Origin: Planctomycetota bacterium
GTDB taxonomy: Bacteria > Planctomycetota > Phycisphaerae > UBA1845 > PWPN01
Length of the DNA: 38,419 nt
NCBI GenBank assembly: GCA_022711465.1
Contig: JAKLEZ010000041.1
Span: forward strand, 1-38,419
Reading direction: 5' to 3'
Part shown: in pieces, positions 17,164-25,367 of the stretch
How positions within the stretch are numbered: the first letter of the stretch is position 1
Layout of the letters: the number at the start of each line of letters is the position of its first letter
Program-made: the position numbers and the translations under genes
Notes under the pieces: generated by a model
The model's input: only the letters and a program-made list of their open reading frames with translations
The model's database searches: none
Told to the model about the DNA's origin: nothing

Positions 17164-17737
17164 CCACAAGTATCTTCCGGCCCTGCCATGGGGGGTACTG
17201 TCTCCAGAGCGAATAAGCTGTTAGTCCAGCACATATGTAACAGTTGTAGCTTAGCCTTTGCCTGCGACGGGAGCCAAGCCCCTGCCTGGCTCAAGGGGTC
17301 GAACCTCATCTCCGGAAACCCCGCTATTCCCCTACGTAGGCGGTCCGCGCAGGAACTGGAACGGCCTTCGTAATCTTTTTTTCCCAGGACCGGCGTTGCG
17401 CCACGCCGGGGATGTCGTTCGTTGAGGGGTGACCAAGGGTTGAGGACCCGTCCTCGAGAGTGATGGCTCAAGCGCCGCAGGCCGGTCAGCTTGCCGCTTT
17501 CCGGCAGAGCCGAAACGAAAAGGAGAGATGGAGACGCGCGTTACCCGGTAATCGGTCGGGCACAAGAGCCCAGCCGCCGTATCTGATTGTGATCGCGCGT
17601 GCTGCACTGCATTGGAGCCGTGGCGGTCGCAACAGAAAAGCGCGGCCAGCGTGAGCCGTATAACGGGAACACGCTGCTCCGTTTGTCCCGAATATGGGCT
17701 AGCTTGCCTAGCCAGTCTTATTGTTGAGGAGAATGAC
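17164..17737. other. Gap with no recognisable gene; contains a pseudoknot-like element
   Basis: Beyond the sigma remnant no frame has protein-like content. The segment may include deleted or inserted DNA that broke the sigma gene. A compact pair of interleaved stems lies at 17271-17299. The protease gene's ribosome binding site is at its right end. Confidence 0.4.
17271..17299. other. Possible H-type pseudoknot
   Basis: GAGCCA (17271-17276) pairs with TGGCTC (17287-17292), while GCCCCT (17278-17283) pairs with AGGGGT (17294-17299, including one G-U pair). The two stems interleave exactly as in an H-type pseudoknot. No RNA family is recognised. Confidence 0.25.
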
Positions 17738-20350
17738 ATGCCAAGAGTACACAAGGGTCTATTCCTTATCTTCGCTCCGTTCACTTGTCTCGGTCAGGGA
17801 TGTCCTCCAGTCATACCGTCGACAAGGTCGGACCCACTCGTAGTAAGTATCGAACCGTCGAGTATCCATTTAGAACCCGGTACATCCTGCGTACTTACCG
17901 CAAAGGCCTATGGTGGTGTTGGGCCCTACTCGTATGCGTGGACGCCGGCGGCTCTGGTGGATCACGCGACCCGGGCTTCCGTGAAAGCAACGCCATCTTC
18001 CACGACGACATTCACGGTGACCGTCACCGACTCCCTGGGCAAAACCGCCACTGCGAGTATCGACGTTACCGTGGAGTCTCCCGGACTCGGGGCTATCCGT
18101 CTGGAGGAGCGTTTGTATGACTCGGTTCCTTTGGCGACTATCCCCGGTGTCGCCGGAAACCTACCCACCAGTGTTGATCTCTCCCCTGACATGCCGCCTG
18201 CTGGCAACCAGGGTTCACAGGGTTCATGTGTAGGCTGGGCGGTCGGGTATGGGCTTAAGGGATACCAGGAACGGGTCGAGAAGAGATGGGACCAGCGGCT
18301 GTCGAATCACCAGTTCAGTCCCGGCTTCCTGTACAACCGAGTGAAACCGGACTGCAACTGCTTGAAGGGCACCACCGTTTCGGATGCCCTGAATCTGCTG
18401 TCACAACGGGGCATCTGTACACTTGATCTTTGGCCCTACGACCAGACCGACTGCTGCCCTCGATCAGGGACCAGCCAACTGGATTCGGCGGCGTGGCCTT
18501 ACAGAATCGCCTATTGGCGCAGGGTCAACTTTGTTGACACCTCGGAAATGAAAGCTCATCTGGCTGACAAAAAACCTCTCATCTGGACCATGAAGGCCTA
18601 CAGCAGCTTTACAGAGTTGTGGGGGCCCACGCGAGCCGTTTACGACAGGACCACCACCACGATGCGCGGATATCACGCGGTCGTGGTCGCAGGATATCAA
18701 GATTCGACCTCCCGATTTAAAGTACTCAACTCCTGGGGTCCAGAGTTTGGTAGCGATGGATACTTCTTTGTGCCCTATAGCTTTGTCAATAGCATCGTTG
18801 TGGAATGCTATGCAGCACAGGACTTGATTGAGACCGCCCCTCTGGCCGTATCCCCCTCGGCAACTCCGCGGACGATCAGCCCCGGGCAACAATCGAACCT
18901 GCTGGCTGGTGCGTCAGGTGGCACATCTCCCTACAACTACTTCTGGTCTCCTGCGACTGGTCTGAGCGGTAGGGCTATCGAGGACCCTGTCGCCTCGCCA
19001 GCGCAGACAACGGACTACACGATCACCGTGACGGATGCGAATGGAGCACAAGCCTCAGCTAGCGTACGCGTCACGGTGAATAGTCTTGCAGCCCCGACGA
19101 ACGTTCAGGCGACAGACGGGACGTACTCAGACAAGGTTGTTGTGACGTGGAATCTTGTTTCCGGGGCCGAAGGGTACGACGTGTGGCGAAACGCAAGCGA
19201 CAATTCGGCGGGAGCGGTAAAGATCTTCTCCACGTCAGCGAGCCGAAACTACGGCGATGACAAGGCGGTCACCACGGGGACGACCTATTGGTACTGGGTC
19301 AAGGCGGTGACGTACGACCCGGTGGTGACGAGCGAGTTCAGTGTTCCAGACAGCGGTTACACAAGTGCTTCGCTGGAACCTCCGACCGGCGTCTTGGCGA
19401 CAGACGGGACGTGCTCAGACAAGGTTGTTGTGACGTGGAATCTTGTTTCCGGGGCCGAAGGGTACGACGTGTGGCGAAACGCAAGCGACAATTCGGCGGG
19501 AGCGGTAAAGATCTTCTCCACGTCAGCGAGCCGAAACTACGGCGATGACAAGGCGGTCACCACGGGGACGACCTATTGGTACTGGGTCAAGGCGGTGACG
19601 TACGACCCGGTGGTGACGAGCGAGTTCAGTGTTCCAGACAGCGGTTACACAAGTGCTTCGCTGGAACCTCCGACCGGCGTCTTGGCGACAGACGGGACGT
19701 GCTCAGACAAGGTTGTTGTGACGTGGAATCTTGTTTCCGGGGCCGAAGGGTACGACGTGTGGCGAAACGCAAGCGACAATTCGGCGGGAGCGGTAAAGAT
19801 CTTCTCCACGTCAGCGAGCCGAAACTACGGCGATGACAAGGCGGTCACCACGGGGACGACCTATTGGTACTGGGTCAAGGCAGTGACGTACGACCCGGTG
19901 GTGACGAGCGAGTTCAGTGTTCCGGACAGCGGTTACGCAAGTGCGTCTGGTGGGCAGCTTTACCAGAATCGCACCTGCGATCTTCCCATCCCCGATATGG
20001 ATCCGTCCGTGAGTGGGTGTGGCATGCCGGCAGAGTGTTCGGTTACCCTGTCCGGTGCACCCGAAGGCATGACAATCAAGAAGGTCAAAGTCCATTTCCG
20101 GATTACTCATCCGTGTCCCAGCGACCTGCGGGTGCAGGTGTGGACGAGGCGCCCGAGTGGCAGCAAGCACACTCACACCTTGTGGGAGTACGTAGACGCC
20201 CCCGCGAACATCGACCTGACCGTTGACGACATACATACATTTGACGGGTGGAATCCAAATCAAACATGGTATTTGTGGGTAGAGGACTGCATGAACGTCG
20301 ATGTCGGCACGATAGATGATTGGGAGATCTGGGTGGATTATGGCCCCTGA
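17738..20350 (+). CDS. Secreted papain-like cysteine protease with FN3 repeats and P-domain
   Basis: Start is the ATG at 17738 after GAGGAG; the frame is open further upstream but not protein-like. The 870-aa product has a signal sequence (GLFLIFAPFTCLGQGC), then a PKD/Ig-like domain (about 30-115). A C1A peptidase follows, with Gln158, Cys164 (NQGSQGSCVGWAVGY), His313 (YHAVVVAGY) and Asn331 (LNSWGPEFGSDGYF), so the catalytic set is complete. A second PKD-like domain, three almost identical FN3 modules of 96 residues and a C-terminal proprotein-convertase P-domain (CPSDLRVQVW... to IDDWEIWVDYGP) complete it. Family knowledge suggests an exported protease held to surface polymers by its C-terminal modules. 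No propeptide of the usual papain type is evident. Confidence 0.9.
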   Translation: MPRVHKGLFLIFAPFTCLGQGCPPVIPSTRSDPLVVSIEPSSIHLEPGTSCVLTAKAYGGVGPYSYAWTPAALVDHATRASVKATPSSTTTFTVTVTDSLGKTATASIDVTVESPGLGAIRLEERLYDSVPLATIPGVAGNLPTSVDLSPDMPPAGNQGSQGSCVGWAVGYGLKGYQERVEKRWDQRLSNHQFSPGFLYNRVKPDCNCLKGTTVSDALNLLSQRGICTLDLWPYDQTDCCPRSGTSQLDSAAWPYRIAYWRRVNFVDTSEMKAHLADKKPLIWTMKAYSSFTELWGPTRAVYDRTTTTMRGYHAVVVAGYQDSTSRFKVLNSWGPEFGSDGYFFVPYSFVNSIVVECYAAQDLIETAPLAVSPSATPRTISPGQQSNLLAGASGGTSPYNYFWSPATGLSGRAIEDPVASPAQTTDYTITVTDANGAQASASVRVTVNSLAAPTNVQATDGTYSDKVVVTWNLVSGAEGYDVWRNASDNSAGAVKIFSTSASRNYGDDKAVTTGTTYWYWVKAVTYDPVVTSEFSVPDSGYTSASLEPPTGVLATDGTCSDKVVVTWNLVSGAEGYDVWRNASDNSAGAVKIFSTSASRNYGDDKAVTTGTTYWYWVKAVTYDPVVTSEFSVPDSGYTSASLEPPTGVLATDGTCSDKVVVTWNLVSGAEGYDVWRNASDNSAGAVKIFSTSASRNYGDDKAVTTGTTYWYWVKAVTYDPVVTSEFSVPDSGYASASGGQLYQNRTCDLPIPDMDPSVSGCGMPAECSVTLSGAPEGMTIKKVKVHFRITHPCPSDLRVQVWTRRPSGSKHTHTLWEYVDAPANIDLTVDDIHTFDGWNPNQTWYLWVEDCMNVDVGTIDDWEIWVDYGP
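19109..19948 (+). repeat. Three tandem 288-bp FN3-coding repeats
   Basis: Copies begin at 19109, 19397 and 19685 with GCGACAGACGGGACGT. Copies 1 and 2 differ by about one base over most of their length (TACTCAG versus TGCTCAG). Copy 3 departs only near its end. The 96-codon period keeps the frame, so copy number can change by recombination without breaking the gene. Confidence 0.93.
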
Positions 20351-20377
20351 GTGAGGCGCCGAAGATCGCTCTGTGGA

Positions 20378-20752
20378 AGTCTCGTCACGGACGGCAAGAA
20401 GGTGATCCTCATCGACAGCGATCATCTCTGGGGCGAAGGGGGCGCTCCGGGATAGATCTGGAAGAGTTTCACTCGCGGGTTTCAGCCTGTCTTGATGGAA
20501 CGGGTCCGGCTTTCGGCCAGCGATTTGCTACATGCGGATGCCATTCGCAGGGCCATGGGGCACACCCGCCGCATGGCCGACCGCATGAACCTCACCGAGA
20601 TGAAGCCGTGTCCCGAACTCGCGTCGACCGGGTATTGTCTGGCCAATCCGGGAAAGGAATACCTGGTGTACATCCCATCGGGCGGGGAAGTCAAGGTGAA
20701 CTTAGCCGCCGTTACGGATCGGTTGAAAGGCGAGTGGATGAATCCGCTTGGC
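20378..20752 (+). pseudogene. Glycoside-hydrolase-like C-terminal remnant
   Basis: The frame reads VTDGKKVILIDSDHLWGEGG, then a TAG at 20453-20455, then IWKSFTRGFQPVLMERVRLS and on through GHTRRMADRMNLTEMKPCPE, LASTGYCLANPGKEYLVYIP and GEVKVNLAAVTDRLKGEWMNP. The DHLWG...WKSFxRG and LASTGYCLANPGxEYLVYxPxGG patterns fit the C-terminal half of secreted DUF4038-like glycoside hydrolase relatives. The in-frame stop, the missing N-terminal part and the abrupt end mark it as dead. The family assignment is from memory of the motifs. Confidence 0.6.
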
Positions 20753-21236
20753 GCAAGCTCGACAACCCGGATGACATCCGGCGGCTGGCCGACATGGACC
20801 GAAGCTGGATATGCTCAGGAAGTGGTTGCTGCACCGCGACGATCGTGGTTTCGCAGCGGTCGTGGTTCGCCGCGGCTACATCGTGCTCGAGGTCGAGCGG
20901 GGCAACGGCGCCAAGACCGATACGCGACGGGCCGCTTCCGTCTCCAAGGCGATCTGCGCGACCGTCCTGGCCATTGCATCCGAACAAAGCCAGCAAGGAC
21001 GCACCCCGAAGCAGATGAGGTTTGACGACCCGGCCTTCCAGTTCATTCCGTGGATGCAGCCGCTCAGCGATCCGCGCAAGGCGCAGATCACGGTCAGGCA
21101 GTTGCTGAACCACACCTCCGGTATTGGAGGTGTGGCCTTCAAGTACCAGCTCCCGGTGAAGGACCTGGCCTGCTCCGTCACGATCGTGAAGCGGTTCATG
21201 GACGTGGTGACGACCAGCGGGCCAGGAACCGGCTAA
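20727..21236 (+). pseudogene. Beta-lactamase-fold serine hydrolase fragment with frameshift
   Basis: One frame gives ESAWRKLDNPDDIRRLADMDRS. The next frame gives MLRKWLLHRDDRGFAAVVVRRGYIVLE, then RRAASVSKAICATVLAIA with the S-x-x-K motif, DDPAFQFIPWM and ITVRQLLNHTSGIGG. These are hallmarks of class C beta-lactamase/DD-peptidase-like hydrolases. The part carrying the Y-x-N motif and the C-terminal half is absent; after NHTSGI only about 35 unrelated-looking residues remain. It overlaps the end of the glycoside-hydrolase remnant, so two decayed genes are joined here. Confidence 0.65.
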
Positions 21237-21263
21237 GCGGCCCAAATCGAGAAGATCACCGCG

Positions 21264-21461
21264 ATGAAAACGGTGCTCGGAGATCACCTACTGGCCATCG
21301 CCAGCGGCATCACTCCGCAGAATGTGCGGCACTACCTTGGGATCGCCGGTTGTTTCCTGGTCGTTACTGGCATCAGCCTGGACTTCTCCTCGCTGGACGC
21401 AGGCAAGCTGCGAGACCTGATGCGGGTGGTGCAGGCCGCGGATGCCGGCACCCTCGAGTGA
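21264..21461 (+). CDS. Small hypothetical protein with one hydrophobic segment
   Basis: The 65-aa frame MKTVLGDHLLAIASGITPQN... has a hydrophobic stretch (YLGIAGCFLVVTGISL) that could span a membrane, then an Asp/Leu-rich tail. GAGAAG precedes the ATG at about nine bases, a weak ribosome binding site. It lies directly after two pseudogenes and may itself be a remnant. The family is not recognised. Confidence 0.35.
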   Translation: MKTVLGDHLLAIASGITPQNVRHYLGIAGCFLVVTGISLDFSSLDAGKLRDLMRVVQAADAGTLE

Positions 21462-21896
21462 GATCGTCAGTTGCGAAGAGTCATACATCGAGCGGTAGGT
21501 CAACCGCTAACCTTATAAACCCCAGCGCATTCACCACTCTCCAATCCTCAATACAACGCACTTCATGTGCAACCGGCGAGCGGTCTTTCGAGACCATCAT
21601 GCTCGCCCGAGGATTCTCTCGTGACAGCACCGGCCGCAAGGCGCGGTCATCACGCGATTCCTCGACGAGAAGACGGGATTGGCGATCTGCCAGCCCGAGT
21701 CTGAAGTAGATGATTCTCTATCCGCCGAAAGAGCGGCGTTCCACAATGATCCGCGAGCCCCGAGGCCCGCCGGCAACGATTTCTGACAAGCCGAACGAGC
21801 CAAGCGGCACGTTTACCGCTACACCGATGCGCACCTCTCCGACCGTGTCGGGTGCGTGCCGGGATTCAACATGACACGGTCAGCAAGGAGAACGAC
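21462..21896. other. Gap with no recognisable gene
   Basis: This 435-base stretch separates the pseudogene cluster from the AAA+/VWA island. Short frames occur, but none has both a start signal and recognisable content. It ends with the AAGGAG ribosome binding site of the next gene. Confidence 0.4.
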
Positions 21897-22418
21897 ATGA
21901 CCGCTGAACAGATCACCACAACACAACCGAAACGCATCAACATCCAACGCCATCGCCTCGGCATGGGCTGGCACTACCTCTGGGAGTACGACCCGCCGAT
22001 CGAGCACCATGTTCGCGGCGAGGATGGCACACCCTACTATTGGCGCGAGTGCGGCGAGACCTCCGAGGGTTCCATCATGTGGCTGGCGGACTGTCTGGCC
22101 CGGGAGCACCTCGGGACCACCGCCCGTGAGCTGTACCGGCTGGCCTACCAGGCCGCCGACGACCAGGAGTTCGACGACGAGTGGCTGGACACCGACTGCC
22201 TGCGAGGCATGTGGGCCAGGCACACCGTGCTGCCCAAGCGTTGGGCGGCCACGCACATCCGCAAGCTCTTCGAGGACCTGGAGGACGTGAACTACCACGG
22301 CTTCCTGTCGAGACTCATCGAGCTGATCGAACAGCGTCTTCCCCACCTGGCCGCGGCTCTGGCCGATTGGTACAAACCCTCCCCGAAGTCGATCCCCGCT
22401 CCCGCTTCCACCCACTGA
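21897..22418 (+). CDS. Hypothetical protein, first gene of the AAA+/VWA island
   Basis: ATG at 21897 follows CAAGGAGAACGAC. The 173-aa product is acidic and soluble, and rich in Trp and Tyr in its first half (GMGWHYLWEYDPPIEHHVRG, then PYYWRECGE). It continues with helical segments such as SIMWLADCLAREHL and ELYRLAYQAADDQEFDDEWL. I do not recognise the family. It is co-directional with the DUF2958 gene 154 bases downstream and has the same strong type of ribosome binding site, so it probably belongs to the island. Confidence 0.7.
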   Translation: MTAEQITTTQPKRINIQRHRLGMGWHYLWEYDPPIEHHVRGEDGTPYYWRECGETSEGSIMWLADCLAREHLGTTARELYRLAYQAADDQEFDDEWLDTDCLRGMWARHTVLPKRWAATHIRKLFEDLEDVNYHGFLSRLIELIEQRLPHLAAALADWYKPSPKSIPAPASTH

Positions 22419-22517
22419 TCCCACCTGAGCACCCTCTTCCCGGACAACTGAACAAGCATTGATTTCCAGGCAACGGAGATTCCGCGCGCGTGCCCGGATG
22501 CCGTCAGGAATTCGTTC

Positions 22518-22548
22518 GATGACACGCCCAGTGTTGAGGCGTGTCATC
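22518..22548. promoter_or_regulatory. 11-bp perfect inverted repeat upstream of the DUF2958 gene
   Basis: GATGACACGCC (22518-22528) and GGCGTGTCATC (22538-22548) flank a 9-base spacer. The repeat ends 24 bases before the DUF2958 ATG, just ahead of its AGGAGG. No T-run follows. An operator for a dimeric repressor or a leader hairpin are both possible. Confidence 0.55.
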
Positions 22549-22572
22549 AGCACTCGCCCAGGAGGTACACAT

Positions 22573-22896
22573 ATGAAACTGATCACCCAGGAAATCCGCA
22601 AGCTGTTGCCGCCGCTCTACGGCCAGGAAGGCCTTGGCGGCAAAGCCATCGCCTATTTGAAATGGTTCACGCCGGATAGCTCCTTTAGCTTCTACGTGAC
22701 CGAGTACGATGGCCAGGACCTGTGCTTCGGCCTGGTCGACGGCCACGAGAAGGAGCTCGGCTACTTCAGCCTGTCCGAACTCCAGAAGGTCAAAGGTCCG
22801 ATGGGCCTGCCCATTGAGCGCGACCTGCACTGGCGTCCGACCCCGCTGAACGAGATTGCCCCTGAGTTGTTCAAGAACGCGAAGGGCGGCCAATAG
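22573..22896 (+). CDS. DUF2958 family protein
   Basis: ATG at 22573 follows AGGAGGT. The 107-aa sequence MKLITQEIRKLLPPLYGQEG, then KWFTPDSSFSFYVTEYDGQD, LCFGLVDGHEKELGYFSLSE and GPMGLPIERDLHW is the DUF2958 signature along its whole length. The family has no established biochemical role; members are common on plasmids and integrative elements of many bacteria. It lies 50 bases upstream of the AAA+ ATPase gene in the same direction. Its presence is the main hint that the island has a mobile-element origin. Confidence 0.88.
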   Translation: MKLITQEIRKLLPPLYGQEGLGGKAIAYLKWFTPDSSFSFYVTEYDGQDLCFGLVDGHEKELGYFSLSELQKVKGPMGLPIERDLHWRPTPLNEIAPELFKNAKGGQ

Positions 22897-22946
22897 CTGC
22901 CCTGTCTCACTTCAACAATCCTCAGCATTACCAGAAGGAGAGCACA

Positions 22947-24023
22947 ATGTCAGACCAGATCGCCTGCCCGCTCTGCGCGCAGAACGTGGCCTTCACCCTC
23001 ATTCCGCACCTGCGGACCGAACACAGGATCGAGCCCAAGGTGTTTCGGGTACGTTTTCCGGAGCAGCCGATGTGCACGGCCGGCTTCTCCGAGTTCCTCC
23101 GCGACCACCAGGTTCGGCGGCACAACGGGATCCTCCACCACCGGCTGGACGTGGCCGGCTGCCCGATGACCGCCCGGTACGGTGTCGATCATCCCCTGAT
23201 CCCCGAGCCCGACCCGACCTTCGTCTGGACCGACCGGTGTCGGGACGTGGCTGAGGCCATCGAGCATAACGAGCGGGTCTTCCTCTACGGCCCCAGCGGC
23301 ACCGGAAAAAGCTCCCTGGTTCGCCAGATCGCCGCCATGGTAAAGCGGCCGGTCCGCCGAGTCTCGCTCAACGGCGAAACCTCCGTAGCCGACTTCATCG
23401 GCCACTGGACGGTCAACGGCAACAAGGAAACGGTTTTCGTCAAGGGCATCCTGCCCCAGGCCATGCAGGAGGGATTCATTCTCCAGATGGACGAAGTCGA
23501 CGCCATGCAGCCCGAGGTCGGTTTCATCCTGCAGCAGATCCTCGAACCCCACGGCCACCTGCTCCTGACTGACACCGGCGAGGACATTTCGCCGCACGCT
23601 GATTTCCGCCTGGTGGCTACGGCCAACACCCTGGGCTTCGGCTCGGATTCCGGCCTGTATGCCAGCGGCACACACGTCCTGAACTTTTCATGGCTGGACC
23701 GCTGGGACGTGGTCGTCCACATTGATTACCTGCCGATCGATGATGAAGCGCAGTTGCTTCTCGCCCGGCATCCTTCGCTCAAGAAGGACCTGCTCAAGGC
23801 TATGGTCAAGGCCGCCAGCGACCTGCGCAAAGCCCATGCCAACGAGGAGTTGACGACCGTGCTTACAACTCGGCGGCTGTTGGCGATGTGCGCTCGACTG
23901 GAACGCGGGAGTGATTTCCGGCGTGCCCTGGCCGTGTGCGTGCTCAACAAGGTGCCGCCCGAGGACCGCAAAGTCATCGGCGAAACGTTTGACCATCATG
24001 TGGGGCCGATGTTCAACGCGTAA
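22947..24023 (+). CDS. CobS/MoxR-type AAA+ ATPase with N-terminal zinc finger
   Basis: ATG at 22947 follows AGAAGGAG. Residues 7-26 form a C2H2 finger (C7, C10, H21, H26), followed by FRVRFPEQPMCTAGFSEFLR, reminiscent of Ros/MucR-like fingers. The ATPase covers about 92-340, with Walker A GPSGTGKS at 115-122, Walker B FILQMDEVD at 177-185 and ATANTLGFG as sensor 1. LNGETSVADFIGHW after Walker A is typical of the CobS/NorQ branch. These ATPases work with a VWA protein to remodel or insert metal into targets. The matching VWA protein is two genes downstream. No cobalamin gene is near, so a cobaltochelatase role is unlikely. The 358-aa length is normal for the branch plus the finger. Confidence 0.9.
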   Translation: MSDQIACPLCAQNVAFTLIPHLRTEHRIEPKVFRVRFPEQPMCTAGFSEFLRDHQVRRHNGILHHRLDVAGCPMTARYGVDHPLIPEPDPTFVWTDRCRDVAEAIEHNERVFLYGPSGTGKSSLVRQIAAMVKRPVRRVSLNGETSVADFIGHWTVNGNKETVFVKGILPQAMQEGFILQMDEVDAMQPEVGFILQQILEPHGHLLLTDTGEDISPHADFRLVATANTLGFGSDSGLYASGTHVLNFSWLDRWDVVVHIDYLPIDDEAQLLLARHPSLKKDLLKAMVKAASDLRKAHANEELTTVLTTRRLLAMCARLERGSDFRRALAVCVLNKVPPEDRKVIGETFDHHVGPMFNA

Positions 24024-24124
24024 GCCTGTTTGATCGCCGGAGGAAGTTGCGCCCCAAGCTCCCCCCGACGCTCCCTATGTACTCGCGCGATGAGCTTAGC
24101 ATCTTCCGAATGCCAGTTGCAAAC

Positions 24125-24154
24125 CTTGACACGACGAAGTTGCCCCTATTACAG
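24125..24154 (+). promoter_or_regulatory. Candidate sigma-70-type promoter
   Basis: TTGACA at 24125-24130 is a perfect -35 box. TACAGT at 24149-24154, after an 18-base spacer, is a fair -10. Transcription would begin about 50 bases before the secreted-protein gene at 24213, suggesting that gene has its own promoter inside the island. Confidence 0.45.
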
Positions 24155-24212
24155 TGGCCACCATTGTGTTCAATTTCAGCTAATTGGAATCCTCAACACA
24201 AGGAGGCCAGTC

Positions 24213-25085
24213 ATGAAAAACAACAGGTCTCATCGGCTTTGGATCGCTTTGGCAGCCTCCGTACTCCTCCTATGCGCCGGGCTGGCGTATTCGGGTCCCT
24301 CCAGCGAAACAAAGCACCAGTATTACCGCGATCTCAATCTCGCCGGCGTAGTTATCGACGGTGCTGGAGTGGCGCATGATGTCCGCCACCTCACTTACGC
24401 GGGATGGGTTTGGGACAACGGCAAAGTGAAATCCTACCAACCCCTGTCCGAGTTAGCCGGCCGTCACGGAAACAGCGAAGTCAGGATTCCCATTACCCTA
24501 ATCAAGAATCTCGTGATCGAAAAAGAGAAAAAGGAAAAGGATAAGAATGGTAACTACAGAACTGATGTGTGGGCCGAAGTCACACTCTGGACTGGCTCCA
24601 CTCATCGAGTGTTCATTAAGGAGGTGCTGGAGAACGGCATGAACAACCCTTACTGCTCGTTCATTGGCGAAACGGACATCGGCAGCTTTGCATGCGAGTT
24701 GTGGATGACCGCAAAGGTACAGTTCCTCCCACAAGACCAAGCTGTTCCTGTCGCCGATGGCTTTCTTGCCCGATGTCCTAAGTGCGAGACAACGTGGCCA
24801 ATCACTTTCGCCTTCTGTCCATACGACGGAGAGAAGACGAAGGAATCGACACTGCTCGTCTCTCCCACAGAGAGCCCCAGGAAGTACCGGGCTTTGAGTA
24901 CATTGCTCGACACCTGCCTTGCAAGGACCGGAATCGATCCGCACTCAAAGGAGGCCGAGAAAGCCAGGGAGTTCGGCACACTGTGGCTGAATCCGGTTGC
25001 TGATCCCAACGAAATCCACAAGAGACTAGAGGAGCTAAGGCAAATCTGCGTACACAAGGAACCAGACACCGCACCAGGCAGGTGA
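24213..25085 (+). CDS. Secreted protein with degenerate zinc ribbon, inside the AAA+/VWA island
   Basis: ATG at 24213 follows AAGGAGG; the open frame upstream to 24030 is not protein-like. The 290-aa product has a signal peptide (LWIALAASVLLLCAGLAYSG). A beta-rich middle follows with a Lys/Glu stretch (EKEKKEKDKNGNYRTDVWAE). A ribbon-like motif then has Cys188, Cys191 and Cys202 (CPKC...FCPYDG), with Asp205 where a fourth Cys would be expected. The C-terminal 80 residues are helical. The family is not recognised. An exported protein between the ATPase and VWA genes is unexpected; it may be an insertion or a periplasmic partner. Confidence 0.75.
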   Translation: MKNNRSHRLWIALAASVLLLCAGLAYSGPSSETKHQYYRDLNLAGVVIDGAGVAHDVRHLTYAGWVWDNGKVKSYQPLSELAGRHGNSEVRIPITLIKNLVIEKEKKEKDKNGNYRTDVWAEVTLWTGSTHRVFIKEVLENGMNNPYCSFIGETDIGSFACELWMTAKVQFLPQDQAVPVADGFLARCPKCETTWPITFAFCPYDGEKTKESTLLVSPTESPRKYRALSTLLDTCLARTGIDPHSKEAEKAREFGTLWLNPVADPNEIHKRLEELRQICVHKEPDTAPGR

Positions 25086-25367
25086 AGGTCGTACCAATGT
25101 CTCCTACTCATGGGTTCGGACGTGGGCAGCCGCTCGCCCGGCGAGCCGATCGTGAGTCGAACGGTTGTCGCCCACATTGGCGTCCGCCTCTTGCCACAAG
25201 ACAAGAGTACCCGATCGCGGCATGCAGCCAAACTGGACAGTCCTCTCCAGTTGCTCCAAATCTAGCCAGGTAAGAACGGCACAACACCATATGGTGAGGA
25301 TCACGCTCGTCACCGCGATGCGGCGGGCGTGACCTTGTTCATGCGCATCGCAGAAAGGAGCACGTCT

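Noticed and set aside
17260..17330. tRNA or tmRNA 3' half suggested by GGGTCGAACC
   Set aside because: The T-loop would have five bases instead of seven, and no acceptor partner or CCA end is present.
19109..19948. 288-bp direct repeats as insertion sequences
   Set aside because: They encode FN3 modules in frame, have no transposase or terminal inverted repeats, and form part of one protein.
21780..21870. Phage integrase C-terminal remnant (AKRHVYRYTDAHLSDRV)
   Set aside because: The match to integrase ends is too short and lacks the R-H-R-Y arrangement.
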